Shown: one piece after another, positions 35,534 through 43,954 of the stretch
Layout: each line of letters opens with the position of its first letter
Position numbering within the stretch: position 1 is the stretch's first letter
DNA from: Pirellulaceae bacterium
GTDB taxonomy: Bacteria; Planctomycetota; Planctomycetia; Pirellulales; Pirellulaceae
Reading direction: 5' to 3'
DNA: 64,000 nucleotides
Assembly: GCA_020852965.1 (NCBI GenBank)
Contig: JADYZV010000111.1
Coordinates: 124,001-188,000 of the forward strand
The notes under the pieces: model-generated
What the model was told of the DNA's origin: nothing
Database searches by the model: none
What the model saw: the letters and a program-made list of their open reading frames with translations, nothing else
Program-made: the position numbers and the translations under genes

Positions 35534-37696
35534 CTACGCAACCTTTTCCCATATGCTCAATTCTGAAATGCTGTGCTGATACTTGCGTGCTGTTTCTCGA
35601 ATGACGAATGGGATATCGGCTGGCTCGCCAAGCATGCGGAACTGCGGTGTTAGCAGCTCGGTGATACCTTGCAGCGTGTGATAGTTTTCGCCGGTGGCGG
35701 CTTTAAAGCCGCCCAACCACTTGTCTCGTGGCGTGTAGGCTTCCTGCCAAGTGTAGGTCGATGACAATACGAGCAAACCGTCCTTTCGAATGCGACCCTT
35801 AATCAATTCCAAAAACCGGCGGGGATCATAAAGTCGTTCCAGCAAATTGCCAGCGAATACGAGATCGTAATCATCGAACTTTTCCTGCAGGTTGCATGCA
35901 TCACCTTGCATGAAGGTCACTCGATCTTGGATGTCTTCATAGCCAACCATGTCGTCTAAGCGAATCTCACGATAGAGCGATAATTCTCCTTCATCACAGA
36001 CAACGTATCGTTGTCGCCCTGATTTCTGCAGATTTGCCGGCGCCTCAATGAGTCGAACCGAGAAATCTACGGCATCGACATGATCGAAAATCGTCGCGAG
36101 CTCGAAGGACGCACGACCACTCGCGCAGCCGATATCCAACGCCCGCCGAGTTTGACGAACCTTAACGAAAGGGCGGATGTGTTCGATACAGGTAACCGGG
36201 AAGTTGTTTACGCCCAGGTTCGGCTTGCCGTAGTGCGCGTCGAGATACTTGGAAATCATCTGATCGGTTTCATACACGTTCAGCTCAATATCCGGCAATG
36301 GTTCGGCCTCGACATAGCGCAGCCCAGCGCACTGGAAGAAGTGTCGCCGAAACGCGTAGCGCGCATCCTTGGTGGCTTCGTTACCGGTCGATATCCACGA
36401 TCCGCCTTTGAACAGATTATGCCTTCCATCAAATGTAGGAGTTGAGAAATCGTCGTACGCTGGATGGACTTCATATCCGTCGTATCCGTCAATCGGAGTC
36501 TCCGTCCACTGCCAGACGTTCCCGATGATGTCATAGAATCCATCATGAAATTCATGACGATCGACTGGGCAACAGGACATTTCGTATTCCAGGTTGATGT
36601 TACCTGGTGCGCGATCCCAACTGGGTTGATCGGTTTCAAGCCCGTTTCTTAGTTGAAACCATTCGGCTTCCGTCGGCATCCGAATACATCGGTTGGTGAC
36701 CTTAGATTTCCAATTGCAGAAGGCTTTCGCTTCCAAGTAGTTGATCTCGACAGGCCAGTTCCAGGGCATGTCATCCACTTTTAACATCGACCGATAACGA
36801 TATTCGTCAGCGTTACTGACCCAGTAAGCGGGGTGTGTCGCCTGACTGAATTCCAGCCACTGCTTGCCTTCGGCAGTCCAGTACTGCGAGTCCTGATAGC
36901 CACCCGCGTCCATAAACTCACGGAATTCTTGGTTGGAAACGAGGTACTGGGATGCGGCAAACGACTTGACTTTCACGCAGCTATAGCCGTACTCGACATC
37001 CCAGCCATAGAGCGGATTCGATTTCGCTTTTCCCAGTTCCACTTTGCCGCCGGAGACCGGAATCATCCGATTCTCAGGAGCCACTCCCGATTGCAGACAA
37101 ACGTTGCCCCAAACCGGATGATCGAGTACCAGCTCAACTGGCAACTCACGAATGAGGACAGACGAGGTTTCCAAGTGGATCCGTTCGTGTTCGATCCCCA
37201 TTAAAACAATCCACATCGGGCTGTTCCAGTCGATGGGGAGATCGAAATCGCACTGGCGGATGAACCGATCCACCGCTTCACGGGTTTTGTCTCGATAGGC
37301 TTTGACCTGGGAAGGAGTTGGCCATTGAAAATGCTCTTCGTTCAAGTCGTCCCATGACATTTCATCCACGCCGACCGCCAGGCTGGATTCAAGCTGGGGA
37401 TCAATCCGTGTGTCGATCCAATTTGCGGCGTTCAATTTGTTGATGAAAAACACAGCCGTATGGCCATAGTAGAAGATCAACGGATACCGCAAGCGGTTGG
37501 CGCGAGCATAAAAAGCCTCATCGCTGGCCAGACACTCGAACAGACTTTCATACAATGTGAACGTATGATGAAAGTACTCCAGAATCTGTGTGCGTTTGGA
37601 GGCGACATCGCCTGTGTCGAGGATTGGAGTCTTCGTTACAAGCAGTGCGCTTTCTCCCGACCTTGTGGTCACACATAAGTCTGTTTGCGAGATCAT
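35534..37696 (-). CDS. ovoA: Ovothiol synthase OvoA (5-histidylcysteine sulfoxide synthase with methyltransferase domain)
   Basis: 720 aa, three domains. Residues 30-180: DinB-like part with H79 and the HxxxHxE iron triad at 170-176 (HERIHLE). Residues 200-470: formylglycine-generating-enzyme-like fold (RMPTEAEWFQLRNGLE, GNVWQWTETPIDGYDG, KGGSWISTGNEATKDARYAF). Residues 485-720: SAM methyltransferase (ALDIGCASGRASFELA, VFAGNLLERLYDP). It oxidatively joins cysteine and histidine to 5-histidylcysteine sulfoxide and the C-terminal domain methylates the later 5-thiohistidine. OvoB, the PLP lyase needed between these steps, is not in the window. Confidence 0.95.
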   Translation of the reverse strand: MISQTDLCVTTRSGESALLVTKTPILDTGDVASKRTQILEYFHHTFTLYESLFECLASDEAFYARANRLRYPLIFYYGHTAVFFINKLNAANWIDTRIDPQLESSLAVGVDEMSWDDLNEEHFQWPTPSQVKAYRDKTREAVDRFIRQCDFDLPIDWNSPMWIVLMGIEHERIHLETSSVLIRELPVELVLDHPVWGNVCLQSGVAPENRMIPVSGGKVELGKAKSNPLYGWDVEYGYSCVKVKSFAASQYLVSNQEFREFMDAGGYQDSQYWTAEGKQWLEFSQATHPAYWVSNADEYRYRSMLKVDDMPWNWPVEINYLEAKAFCNWKSKVTNRCIRMPTEAEWFQLRNGLETDQPSWDRAPGNINLEYEMSCCPVDRHEFHDGFYDIIGNVWQWTETPIDGYDGYEVHPAYDDFSTPTFDGRHNLFKGGSWISTGNEATKDARYAFRRHFFQCAGLRYVEAEPLPDIELNVYETDQMISKYLDAHYGKPNLGVNNFPVTCIEHIRPFVKVRQTRRALDIGCASGRASFELATIFDHVDAVDFSVRLIEAPANLQKSGRQRYVVCDEGELSLYREIRLDDMVGYEDIQDRVTFMQGDACNLQEKFDDYDLVFAGNLLERLYDPRRFLELIKGRIRKDGLLVLSSTYTWQEAYTPRDKWLGGFKAATGENYHTLQGITELLTPQFRMLGEPADIPFVIRETARKYQHSISELSIWEKVA

Positions 37697-37887
37697 GGCT
37701 GGTTCTTGAGCCTATTTGATAGGGTGAAGGTCTATACGTTTCTGGTATTTTACGAAAGCTAATCGCCATGCGGTTCCAGCCGTTGATTGCAGCCCATGCG
37801 GCAGTTGGATCTATTTTTCTGTTGTAGCATGTTATGTGCCAAACTTCGAACGCGAACCTTGACGTGCCTACCTGTCAACCCGTGTTG

Positions 37888-38835
37888 TCAACTCGTGTTG
37901 TCGCGTACGGAAGGCGTTAACCGCAGATGTCCTCCGGTCGCAAGCTTGTCGAGCAGGAGGTGGAAGTAAATGAGCCCGCCGAAGTGTTTCCAGCGTTCCA
38001 ACACGCGCGCTACGTTTTCATAGTCGAGTCGCTCGGACAATCCCAGCCAGCGGCAGAGGTTGTTTCGCGCACCGACATCGTCACCAGGGAAGACATGGTG
38101 TCGACCGAGGCCGCGAAGTAGCGCGTACTCAGCCGTCCAACGACCCACACCACGTAAGCGACACAGTTCGGCGACGGCTGCTTCGTCAGAAAGCGTTTGT
38201 AGCTGATCCAGCTTGAACTCGCCTGCTCTCTCCAATCGGGCCAAGCCCAGCAGTGCGACGGCCTTGTGTCGACTGAACCCGATCGCGCGAAGTTCCTCTT
38301 CGTGGGTCAAACTCAAATCTTCGGGGCGAGGAAATGCAAAGGAGCGGGAATCGCTGCTTTGAAACGACTTTCCGAATGTTTCGGAAAACCGATTCAGAAT
38401 TTGAACTCCAGCCGCCAGCGAGAATTGTTGGCAGGCGATTGCATTGGCTAGACACTCGAAACCGGTCAAAAAACGTGGCGGTTTCATTCCGCGAAACCGA
38501 GCGGCGAGCGGGCCGAGCTGTGGTTTGCCAGCCGCGAATTCGTAGAAGTCCGCCAAGTCCGTCCGGATACCAAGTAGCCGCTCGACCGCAGCAGTTGCTT
38601 CATGCCTAAGCCCAAGGGACTCATTGTCGCTGTGGACGCGCACCGATAATCGAGGCCTCCCCCCGCTCGAAAGCTGCGCGACTTCGATCAGTGCGACTTC
38701 TTCCTTGACGGGCAACACCCGGCGATAGACGCTGCCGTCCCACTGGTCGACCGCGTTCTCGGGCCGCCGGCGCAACGTCCAGACGGCCAGATCAAGCTGA
38801 AAGGGTGGCCTCGGTTTTAGCACAAATTCAATCAC
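37888..38835 (-). CDS. DNA-3-methyladenine glycosylase (AlkA type)
   Basis: 315 aa from a GTG at 38835; the longer upstream frame lacks family character. Helix-hairpin-helix glycosylase: N-terminal beta domain (FQLDLAVWTLRRRPENAVDQ), CLANAIACQQFSLAAGVQIL, the HhH motif LCRLRGVGRWTAEYALLRGL, and FPGDDVGARNNLCRWLGL with the catalytic Asp (P-G-D-D). It removes alkylated bases for base-excision repair. Monocistronic. Confidence 0.9.
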   Translation of the reverse strand: MIEFVLKPRPPFQLDLAVWTLRRRPENAVDQWDGSVYRRVLPVKEEVALIEVAQLSSGGRPRLSVRVHSDNESLGLRHEATAAVERLLGIRTDLADFYEFAAGKPQLGPLAARFRGMKPPRFLTGFECLANAIACQQFSLAAGVQILNRFSETFGKSFQSSDSRSFAFPRPEDLSLTHEEELRAIGFSRHKAVALLGLARLERAGEFKLDQLQTLSDEAAVAELCRLRGVGRWTAEYALLRGLGRHHVFPGDDVGARNNLCRWLGLSERLDYENVARVLERWKHFGGLIYFHLLLDKLATGGHLRLTPSVRDNTS

Positions 38836-39220
38836 CGAAAACCAACATGTCAGAAACGCTCTGGAAACGTGAGACCGATCAGTCGAGTGGCTTGCGAACG
38901 CAATACACGCTACGTGCGAGTCAAAAGCCGCAGCGGACAAATTATTATTGCCGAGCAAAACGCGCGCCGACAATTGGTAGAAGACCAACTGGACGGTGTT
39001 CGCACATAGAAGCAGGCTTACGGTCAATCGACCGCACGGCGACGAACTAATTACTCACAATGGGTTGGGCGATTGTTAGTCGTGGCGAGCAAGCTCTATT
39101 CGTAACTGCTCAATAGTCCCTCGGCGATTCTTTTCGTTCTCCATTTCGCAGGCGTCAGAACCTCGCCATTTCGCGAAGTCAAAATCGGCTTTTAGGAGTT
39201 CGACTATTGGGTTATTCCAT
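38836..39220. other. Intergenic region without a recognisable gene
   Basis: 385 bp between the glycosylase start and the sigma-factor relic. A few short frames are open, but none has a motif or ribosome site. The right part may be decayed sequence of the sigma gene 5' half. Confidence 0.3.
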
Positions 39221-39550
39221 AATCCTCAAGCCAGCGCGAGCAACAACGAACTCGGACAGGTCTTGGCAGACGTAGTTGATCAGTTGCCGGACGAACTGCG
39301 CAGTGTATTCACACTGCGTGTTGTCGAAGGGCTCGATACCTTGGAGACCGCCGAGTGTCTCAGTCTTTCCACCGCGAATGTTAAAACGCGCCTTCACCGT
39401 GCGCGGCAGGAGTTGAGGACACGGGTCGATGCCAAAATTGGTGAAGACATCCGGAAGCTATATCAGTTCGATGGTCAACGTTGCGACCGAATTGTTGACA
39501 ACGTTATGAAACGTCTTCACCAACTCTCTAACGATGCGCGCCCAAAATAA
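39221..39550 (+). pseudogene. ECF sigma factor relic (region 4 only)
   Basis: Frame NPQASASNNELGQVLADVVD, QLPDELRSVFTLRVVEGLDT, LETAECLSLSTANVKTRLHR and ARQELRTRVDAKIG. This is sigma-70 region 4 with its helix-turn-helix; region 2 (about 90 residues) is missing and there is no start with a ribosome site. Intact relatives are about 190-220 aa. The tail (RCDRIVDNVMKRLHQL) is kept, so the loss is at the 5' side. Confidence 0.7.
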
Positions 39551-39604
39551 ACACGATTTTGCGTGACTCCGATCGTTGTCCATTCCACTCAAGGAAAACA
39601 GATT

Positions 39605-40318
39605 ATGAAAACAAACGTACAACTAATCGACAAAAAGACGATTGCCGAGGGCACCATGGAATTTCGCTTCGCCAAGCCGGATGGTTTTGAATTTCGAGCG
39701 GGTCAATGGACCGACTTTGCGCTCATCGATCCGCCCGAGACGGACGAGAAGGGCAACGTCCGAGGGTTTTCACTAGTCCAGGCACCCTACGAACCTGATC
39801 TAGCCTTCGCTACTCGAATGCGCAATACCGCCTACAAAAGTATGTTGAAGGAGCTGCCGATTGGTAGCGAAGTCAAGTTGGATGGACCGGGCGGCGACTT
39901 CACTCTGCACAAGACCACGACGACGCCAGCGGTATTTCTAATTGGCGGTATCGGTGTCACTCCGGTTCGCAGCATGATCGCCCAAGCGACCCATGACAAG
40001 TCTAGCCATCGGCTCATTCTGCTACATGCCAGTCGCACGCCAGCGGCGTTACCATACAAAAGCGACTTCGAGCGGTTCGCCAAAGACAATCCGAACTTCA
40101 CCTATGTCGCGGTCGCCACCGATTCGGCGCCCGACGACTGGAGCGGCGAGCGCGGCCGTATCCATGCCGAGATGATCAAGAAGTACGTTCCCGATTTAAG
40201 TCAGCCGATCTATTATCTTTCAGGGCCTAGCAACATGGTGAAGGCCATGCGCCAGTTGCTGGTCGAACTGCAAGTCAACGAAGACAAGATTCGTACCGAA
40301 GAGTTTTCTGGCTACTGA
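39605..40318 (+). CDS. FAD-dependent ferredoxin-NADP reductase-like oxidoreductase
   Basis: 237 aa. Start ATG 39605 follows AAGGAAAA. FAD domain has GQWTDFALIDPP and RGFSLVQAP (an R-x-F/Y-S-x variant of the RxYS motif); the NAD(P) domain has VFLIGGIGVTPVRSMIAQ and IYYLSGPSNMVKAM. No iron-sulfur domain is attached, so it probably passes electrons to a separate acceptor. It stands alone after the sigma relic. Confidence 0.9.
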   Translation: MKTNVQLIDKKTIAEGTMEFRFAKPDGFEFRAGQWTDFALIDPPETDEKGNVRGFSLVQAPYEPDLAFATRMRNTAYKSMLKELPIGSEVKLDGPGGDFTLHKTTTTPAVFLIGGIGVTPVRSMIAQATHDKSSHRLILLHASRTPAALPYKSDFERFAKDNPNFTYVAVATDSAPDDWSGERGRIHAEMIKKYVPDLSQPIYYLSGPSNMVKAMRQLLVELQVNEDKIRTEEFSGY

Positions 40319-40664
40319 GTCTGACCAGACAACCCCCAGTTCCACAAAACCTCTGGTAAGTTTTTCCTGCATGCCTGGTTGGTTAGCGCCACTATGAACG
40401 CGTGCTTTATTCGCGAAGTTTCTGGAGATCAGTCGTTGGATGCGTTGCATGTCCAGCGCTGTATGGCGGCTAGCCTATATTCAACGGGTCACGGTAGGGC
40501 TGCCATCGGTGCTGACGCTGCGGGTTACAATTGCACAGCAGACTGTTTCTTGTTGCAAGGACTTAAACCTATTCGCTGTCATCGTTTACTTCGTTTTGAG
40601 GCAAGCTCATGGATAATCCGAGTTTAATCCCGAAACACAATCCTAAAAGTGAAAGTCAACTTTG
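40319..40664. other. Intergenic region without a recognisable gene
   Basis: 346 bp. One frame from 40394 (MNACFIREVSGDQSLDALHV) is open for about 75 codons but matches nothing I know and lacks a good ribosome site. The last bases form the leader of the cupin gene. Confidence 0.3.
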
Positions 40665-40994
40665 ATGTCCATTCCCCACGCAGCGCCTGGTATGGCGGCG
40701 GATCTTCAGCCACTAGGCGAATTGCTATCCCAGGCGACCACGTACGCGCTCGTCAAAAACGATGCGTTCGAGGTGATTCGTATGGCGATTCGCAAGGACC
40801 ACGAGGCTTGTCACGACCACAGTGTGCCAGGTCCCATTACGATCCAATGCTTGCAAGGCTGGATTGAGCTTACGGCCGCTGGCAAAACACATTTGCTCAA
40901 GGCGGGGCAGTGGTCGTTCCTACTCGGCGGAGTCCCGCATACGATCAAGGGTGTAGAAGATTCCTTGGTTCTCTTGACTGTGATGTTCCGTTGA
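40665..40994 (+). CDS. Small cupin protein
   Basis: 109 aa single cupin domain: HEACHDHSVPGPITIQCLQG (motif 1 with two His and the glutamine-rich strand), LLKAGQWSFLLGGVPHTIKG (motif 2 with the final His). A typical sensor-like or isomerase-like cupin; function unknown. A TTG three bases upstream is an alternative start. The convergent exporter gene ends 36 bp downstream. Confidence 0.85.
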   Translation: MSIPHAAPGMAADLQPLGELLSQATTYALVKNDAFEVIRMAIRKDHEACHDHSVPGPITIQCLQGWIELTAAGKTHLLKAGQWSFLLGGVPHTIKGVEDSLVLLTVMFR

Positions 40995-41029
40995 TTGAGA
41001 CTCTGGACTCAAACCGTACGTTGGCGATG

Positions 41030-42295
41030 TTAACGTCTTCGGTGTGGAGTTGGCAAGAAGACTGTCAATAGCCCAGCGGCTGGAAGGAACGCACAGACAC
41101 GGTAAACGTACTCGATGCTTGTTTGATCGGCGACCCAACCCAAGAGGGCTGCACCGACGCCAGCGATGCCAAATGCGAAACCGAAGAACAGACCCGCTAC
41201 CATACCCACGCGGTTGGGAAGTAACTCTTGCGCGAATACGATAATGGCGGGAAAGGCGGATGCCAGCACCAGCCCAATCGGCACGGTCAGCATCACGGTC
41301 CAGAACAGATTTGCGTGTGGCAAAACCAACGTGAATGGCAGCACTCCCAGGATCGACACCCAAATCACCATCCTAAATCCAATGCGGTCACCAAGTGGTC
41401 CGCCTCCGATCGTGCCGGCAGCCACTGCGGCTAGAAAAACAAACAGATAGATCTGTGACTGCTGTGTGGTAACTCCGAAGTGATTGATCAAATACAAGGT
41501 GTAATAGGTCGACAGACTGACTAGATATATATGTTTGGAAAAAACTAGCACCAACAGGACGGCCAGCGCCCATCGCACGCGTGTAGACGAAAGCTGTGGA
41601 GCGGCGATCGCTGCGGTGGTTCGCTTCTTGGTTCGCAATTCGGCGATATGTCGTTGATACCAGCGTCCCACGCCAGTCATGATGAATATCCCCAATAGCG
41701 CCCCAAGCGTAAACCAAGCGATGCTTCTTTGGCCGAATGGAACCACAACGAACGCTGCTAGTAAGGGGCCCAACGCGCTGCCGCAGTTGCCGCCGACCTG
41801 AAACAATGACTGGGCGAAGCCATAACGCCCGCCCGATGCCAAACGGGCCACGCGCGAAGCTTCGGGATGAAATACGGACGAACCAATGCCCACCAAGGCC
41901 GCCGCAAACAGAATCGCTCCAAAGCTGCCGGCGGTCGCCAACAGGATCAATCCGCACAACGTGCTCGCCATACCGCATGGTAGTGAGTAGGGGCGTGGCC
42001 GCCGATCGGTATAAATACCCACCAACGGTTGCAATAACGAAGCCGTCAATTGGAATGTGAACGTAATCAAACCGACCTGAAAGAAGCTCAAGCTGTATTT
42101 CGCCTGCAATATCGGATAGATTGCGGGCAACAACGACTGCATGATGTCGTTGAGCATATGCGAAATGCTCAGTGCAACCAACACGGCCACGACGGCGGAG
42201 GCCGGCTCCGCTTGAGACGCGGACGCATCAATGGATGGTTCCGGCTCGGTCAAGTTGATCGGAGCGGTAGCGACAGGTTCTTTGAGGGGGGGCAT
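41030..42295 (-). CDS. fsr: MFS exporter, fosmidomycin-resistance (Fsr) type
   Basis: 421 aa from ATG 42295, 12 membrane helices. Very close to the Fsr pattern: SISHMLNDIMQSLLPAIYPI, YSLSFFQVGLITFTFQLTAS, LVGIGSSVFHPEASRVARLA, GGRYGFAQSLFQVGGNCGSA and LGPLLAA. Fsr proteins export fosmidomycin and probably other small anions. The frame extends upstream to 42439, but those 48 residues are not of the family and are probably intergenic. Confidence 0.92.
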   Translation of the reverse strand: MPPLKEPVATAPINLTEPEPSIDASASQAEPASAVVAVLVALSISHMLNDIMQSLLPAIYPILQAKYSLSFFQVGLITFTFQLTASLLQPLVGIYTDRRPRPYSLPCGMASTLCGLILLATAGSFGAILFAAALVGIGSSVFHPEASRVARLASGGRYGFAQSLFQVGGNCGSALGPLLAAFVVVPFGQRSIAWFTLGALLGIFIMTGVGRWYQRHIAELRTKKRTTAAIAAPQLSSTRVRWALAVLLVLVFSKHIYLVSLSTYYTLYLINHFGVTTQQSQIYLFVFLAAVAAGTIGGGPLGDRIGFRMVIWVSILGVLPFTLVLPHANLFWTVMLTVPIGLVLASAFPAIIVFAQELLPNRVGMVAGLFFGFAFGIAGVGAALLGWVADQTSIEYVYRVCAFLPAAGLLTVFLPTPHRRR

Positions 42296-42649
42296 CGGGG
42301 ATGGCCTTCGGTAGGCAACATTGTAGCCATGGAGGGCATCAACACTACAACCCCATGCTCGGAGGAGATCGATTATAGCTTGCGTCCAACACGAAGCGAA
42401 GTCCCATTCTGGACCACCGTTCAACATGAATATCCGCAAAATTAATATTCGTGCGATAACTTTTCACGTCGGTGGCACGTTCACTGAACCGCAGCAAGTC
42501 CGCTTCTTGCCGAATTTGAGTTCGCCAATCTCCAATTCATGTTGTGCTTTGCGAAAACGGCGCGGATTTTGCTTCGCATTTACTGGATAGTTCTAAGGGC
42601 ACTGAATGCGCTGTTTCCACAGTTTCGATTGCAATAGGAGTTTTGAGTG

Positions 42650-43012
42650 ATGAACGAGCAAGAACAGGTTTACCCTACTGTGACCAGGCAGCTTGCCGAG
42701 CAGCGAAAGCAGTTGGCTCCTGGACCTGCCGAGGCTTTCAAAGCGTTCAGCCGCAGCGTGTTTGCCGAAGGGACGCTTTCTGTGAAGACGAAGCAATTGA
42801 TCGCCGTGGCCGTGGCACATGTGACGCAATGCCCCTATTGCATTCGGGGACATGCCAGCGGTGCGCACCACGCGGGGGCCACAGACGAGGAAATCATGGA
42901 GGCGATCTGGGTTGCCGCCGAGATGCGCGCAGGCGGGGCCTACGCACATTCCGCTCTGGCGTTGGACACGATCGCAAAGGAGAAGGAGAAGCATTCCACG
43001 CAGGCACCATGA
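42650..43012 (+). CDS. Carboxymuconolactone decarboxylase family protein (AhpD-like)
   Basis: 120 aa. The family core is VKTKQLIAVAVAHVTQCPYC followed by IRGHASGAHHAGATDEEIME, with the AhpD-type CxxCxxxH (C-P-Y-C-I-R-G-H) active site intact. These trimeric proteins are peroxidase-like reductases. Start ATG behind TAGGAG; GTG three bases upstream is an alternative. Its stop overlaps the DUF488 relic start by four bases. A second, broken member of this family lies at 13.7 kb. Confidence 0.9.
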   Translation: MNEQEQVYPTVTRQLAEQRKQLAPGPAEAFKAFSRSVFAEGTLSVKTKQLIAVAVAHVTQCPYCIRGHASGAHHAGATDEEIMEAIWVAAEMRAGGAYAHSALALDTIAKEKEKHSTQAP

Positions 43013-43155
43013 CACGCTCCCCTTGTACGCTATTTACCGTAGGTCACTCGACGCGAAGCATTGACGAATTGGTGCGCCTGCTGCGGATGCACGGCGTCGA
43101 GCGGTTGATCGATGTACGCAGCATTCCGGTTACCTATCCGCCGCTGCTCGCGTAA
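43009..43155 (+). pseudogene. DUF488 relic (N-terminal end)
   Basis: 48-codon frame overlapping the AhpD-like gene by ATGA: CTLFTVGHSTRSIDELVRLL then RMHGVERLIDVRSIPV. This is the start of the COG5483-type DUF488 family (TIGHS...DVRxxP). The remaining 80-130 residues are gone; a TAA follows a short unrelated tail (TYPPLLA). The gap to 43281 shows nothing clear. Confidence 0.7.
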
Positions 43156-43281
43156 TTCTATCACGACAAGATAAAGTCCAGCTGAGCGTGAGATTTGAAG
43201 CACTGCTCCCTCATCCCAATGCTTGGCTGGTCAGCACAATCTAGCTCGGAACGGAATTTCTATACTTCTACCATCACGAGG

Positions 43282-43731
43282 TTAGTCCTGGCGAGTAAAA
43301 TTGGCGATTTGGCGGTTTTTCGTTTCTTCCAGATCACGCAATCGCTTTGCTAAGCTCAACACTGACGCGGCGGCGCTGCATCCCTCCAGGCGGTGAAGCA
43401 ATTGATCGAGCAAATGGTCCGACTCCAATGCACAGGCGAGTGCTTCCTGGAATGTGGGATTGTCATCACAGTGACTATCACTCGCGTGCGTTGCCTCGTC
43501 GCTTAACACCGGACCCGACGTCAAGAACGTCGTTTGCTTTGGATCGAGCTGCTGCATTTCACCTCGGACCACTTTGAGCGAATGATCTTCAAGTTCGACA
43601 AGGTGTTCCAGCAGAATTTGAGCCATCGTATCCGTGGCTTGGCTGGCAAGACCTGCGTAGGTTGACAACCGATCCGCGTGGTACTTTTCGAGCAACTGCA
43701 ATAACTCGTAGACGGTCCGCGGATTGCTCAC
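43282..43731 (-). CDS. Hypothetical helical protein
   Basis: 149 aa from a GTG behind GGAGAGAACC. All-helical, acidic, with His and Glu spaced along helices (LLEKYHADRLSTYAGLASQA, LLEHLVELEDHSLKVVRGEM, LESDHLLDQLLHRLEG). The pattern H-x-x-L-x-x-Y...E-x-H resembles ferritin-like or DUF2383-type four-helix bundles, but I cannot confirm metal sites. No partner gene. Confidence 0.65.
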   Translation of the reverse strand: MSNPRTVYELLQLLEKYHADRLSTYAGLASQATDTMAQILLEHLVELEDHSLKVVRGEMQQLDPKQTTFLTSGPVLSDEATHASDSHCDDNPTFQEALACALESDHLLDQLLHRLEGCSAAASVLSLAKRLRDLEETKNRQIANFTRQD

Positions 43732-43954
43732 GGTTCTCTCCTCTGACTAGTACATCACCCCGCTGGGTGGATTCCTGGAAGCCCACATTCTACGCTTGCT
43801 GATGCACATTACAAAGGCCAGACCAAGAACCAGGAGTGAGCGAAGAGTGAATTCGAAGCATCCTTTCACCCGGCGAAGAACTTGACAACCGCAGCTCAAG
43901 CGGCAATAGTGGAGACGCGGGTCAGGAATTCGTGAATGTGGGAGTGCGAGCAAG

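Noticed and set aside
38836-39027. N-terminal extension of the AlkA-type glycosylase
   Set aside because: Composition unlike the rest and without family similarity; the GTG at 38835 gives the usual length.
42296-42439. N-terminal extension of the Fsr-type exporter
   Set aside because: The 48 extra residues do not fit the family, whose members begin shortly before the first helix; probably intergenic sequence that happens to be open.
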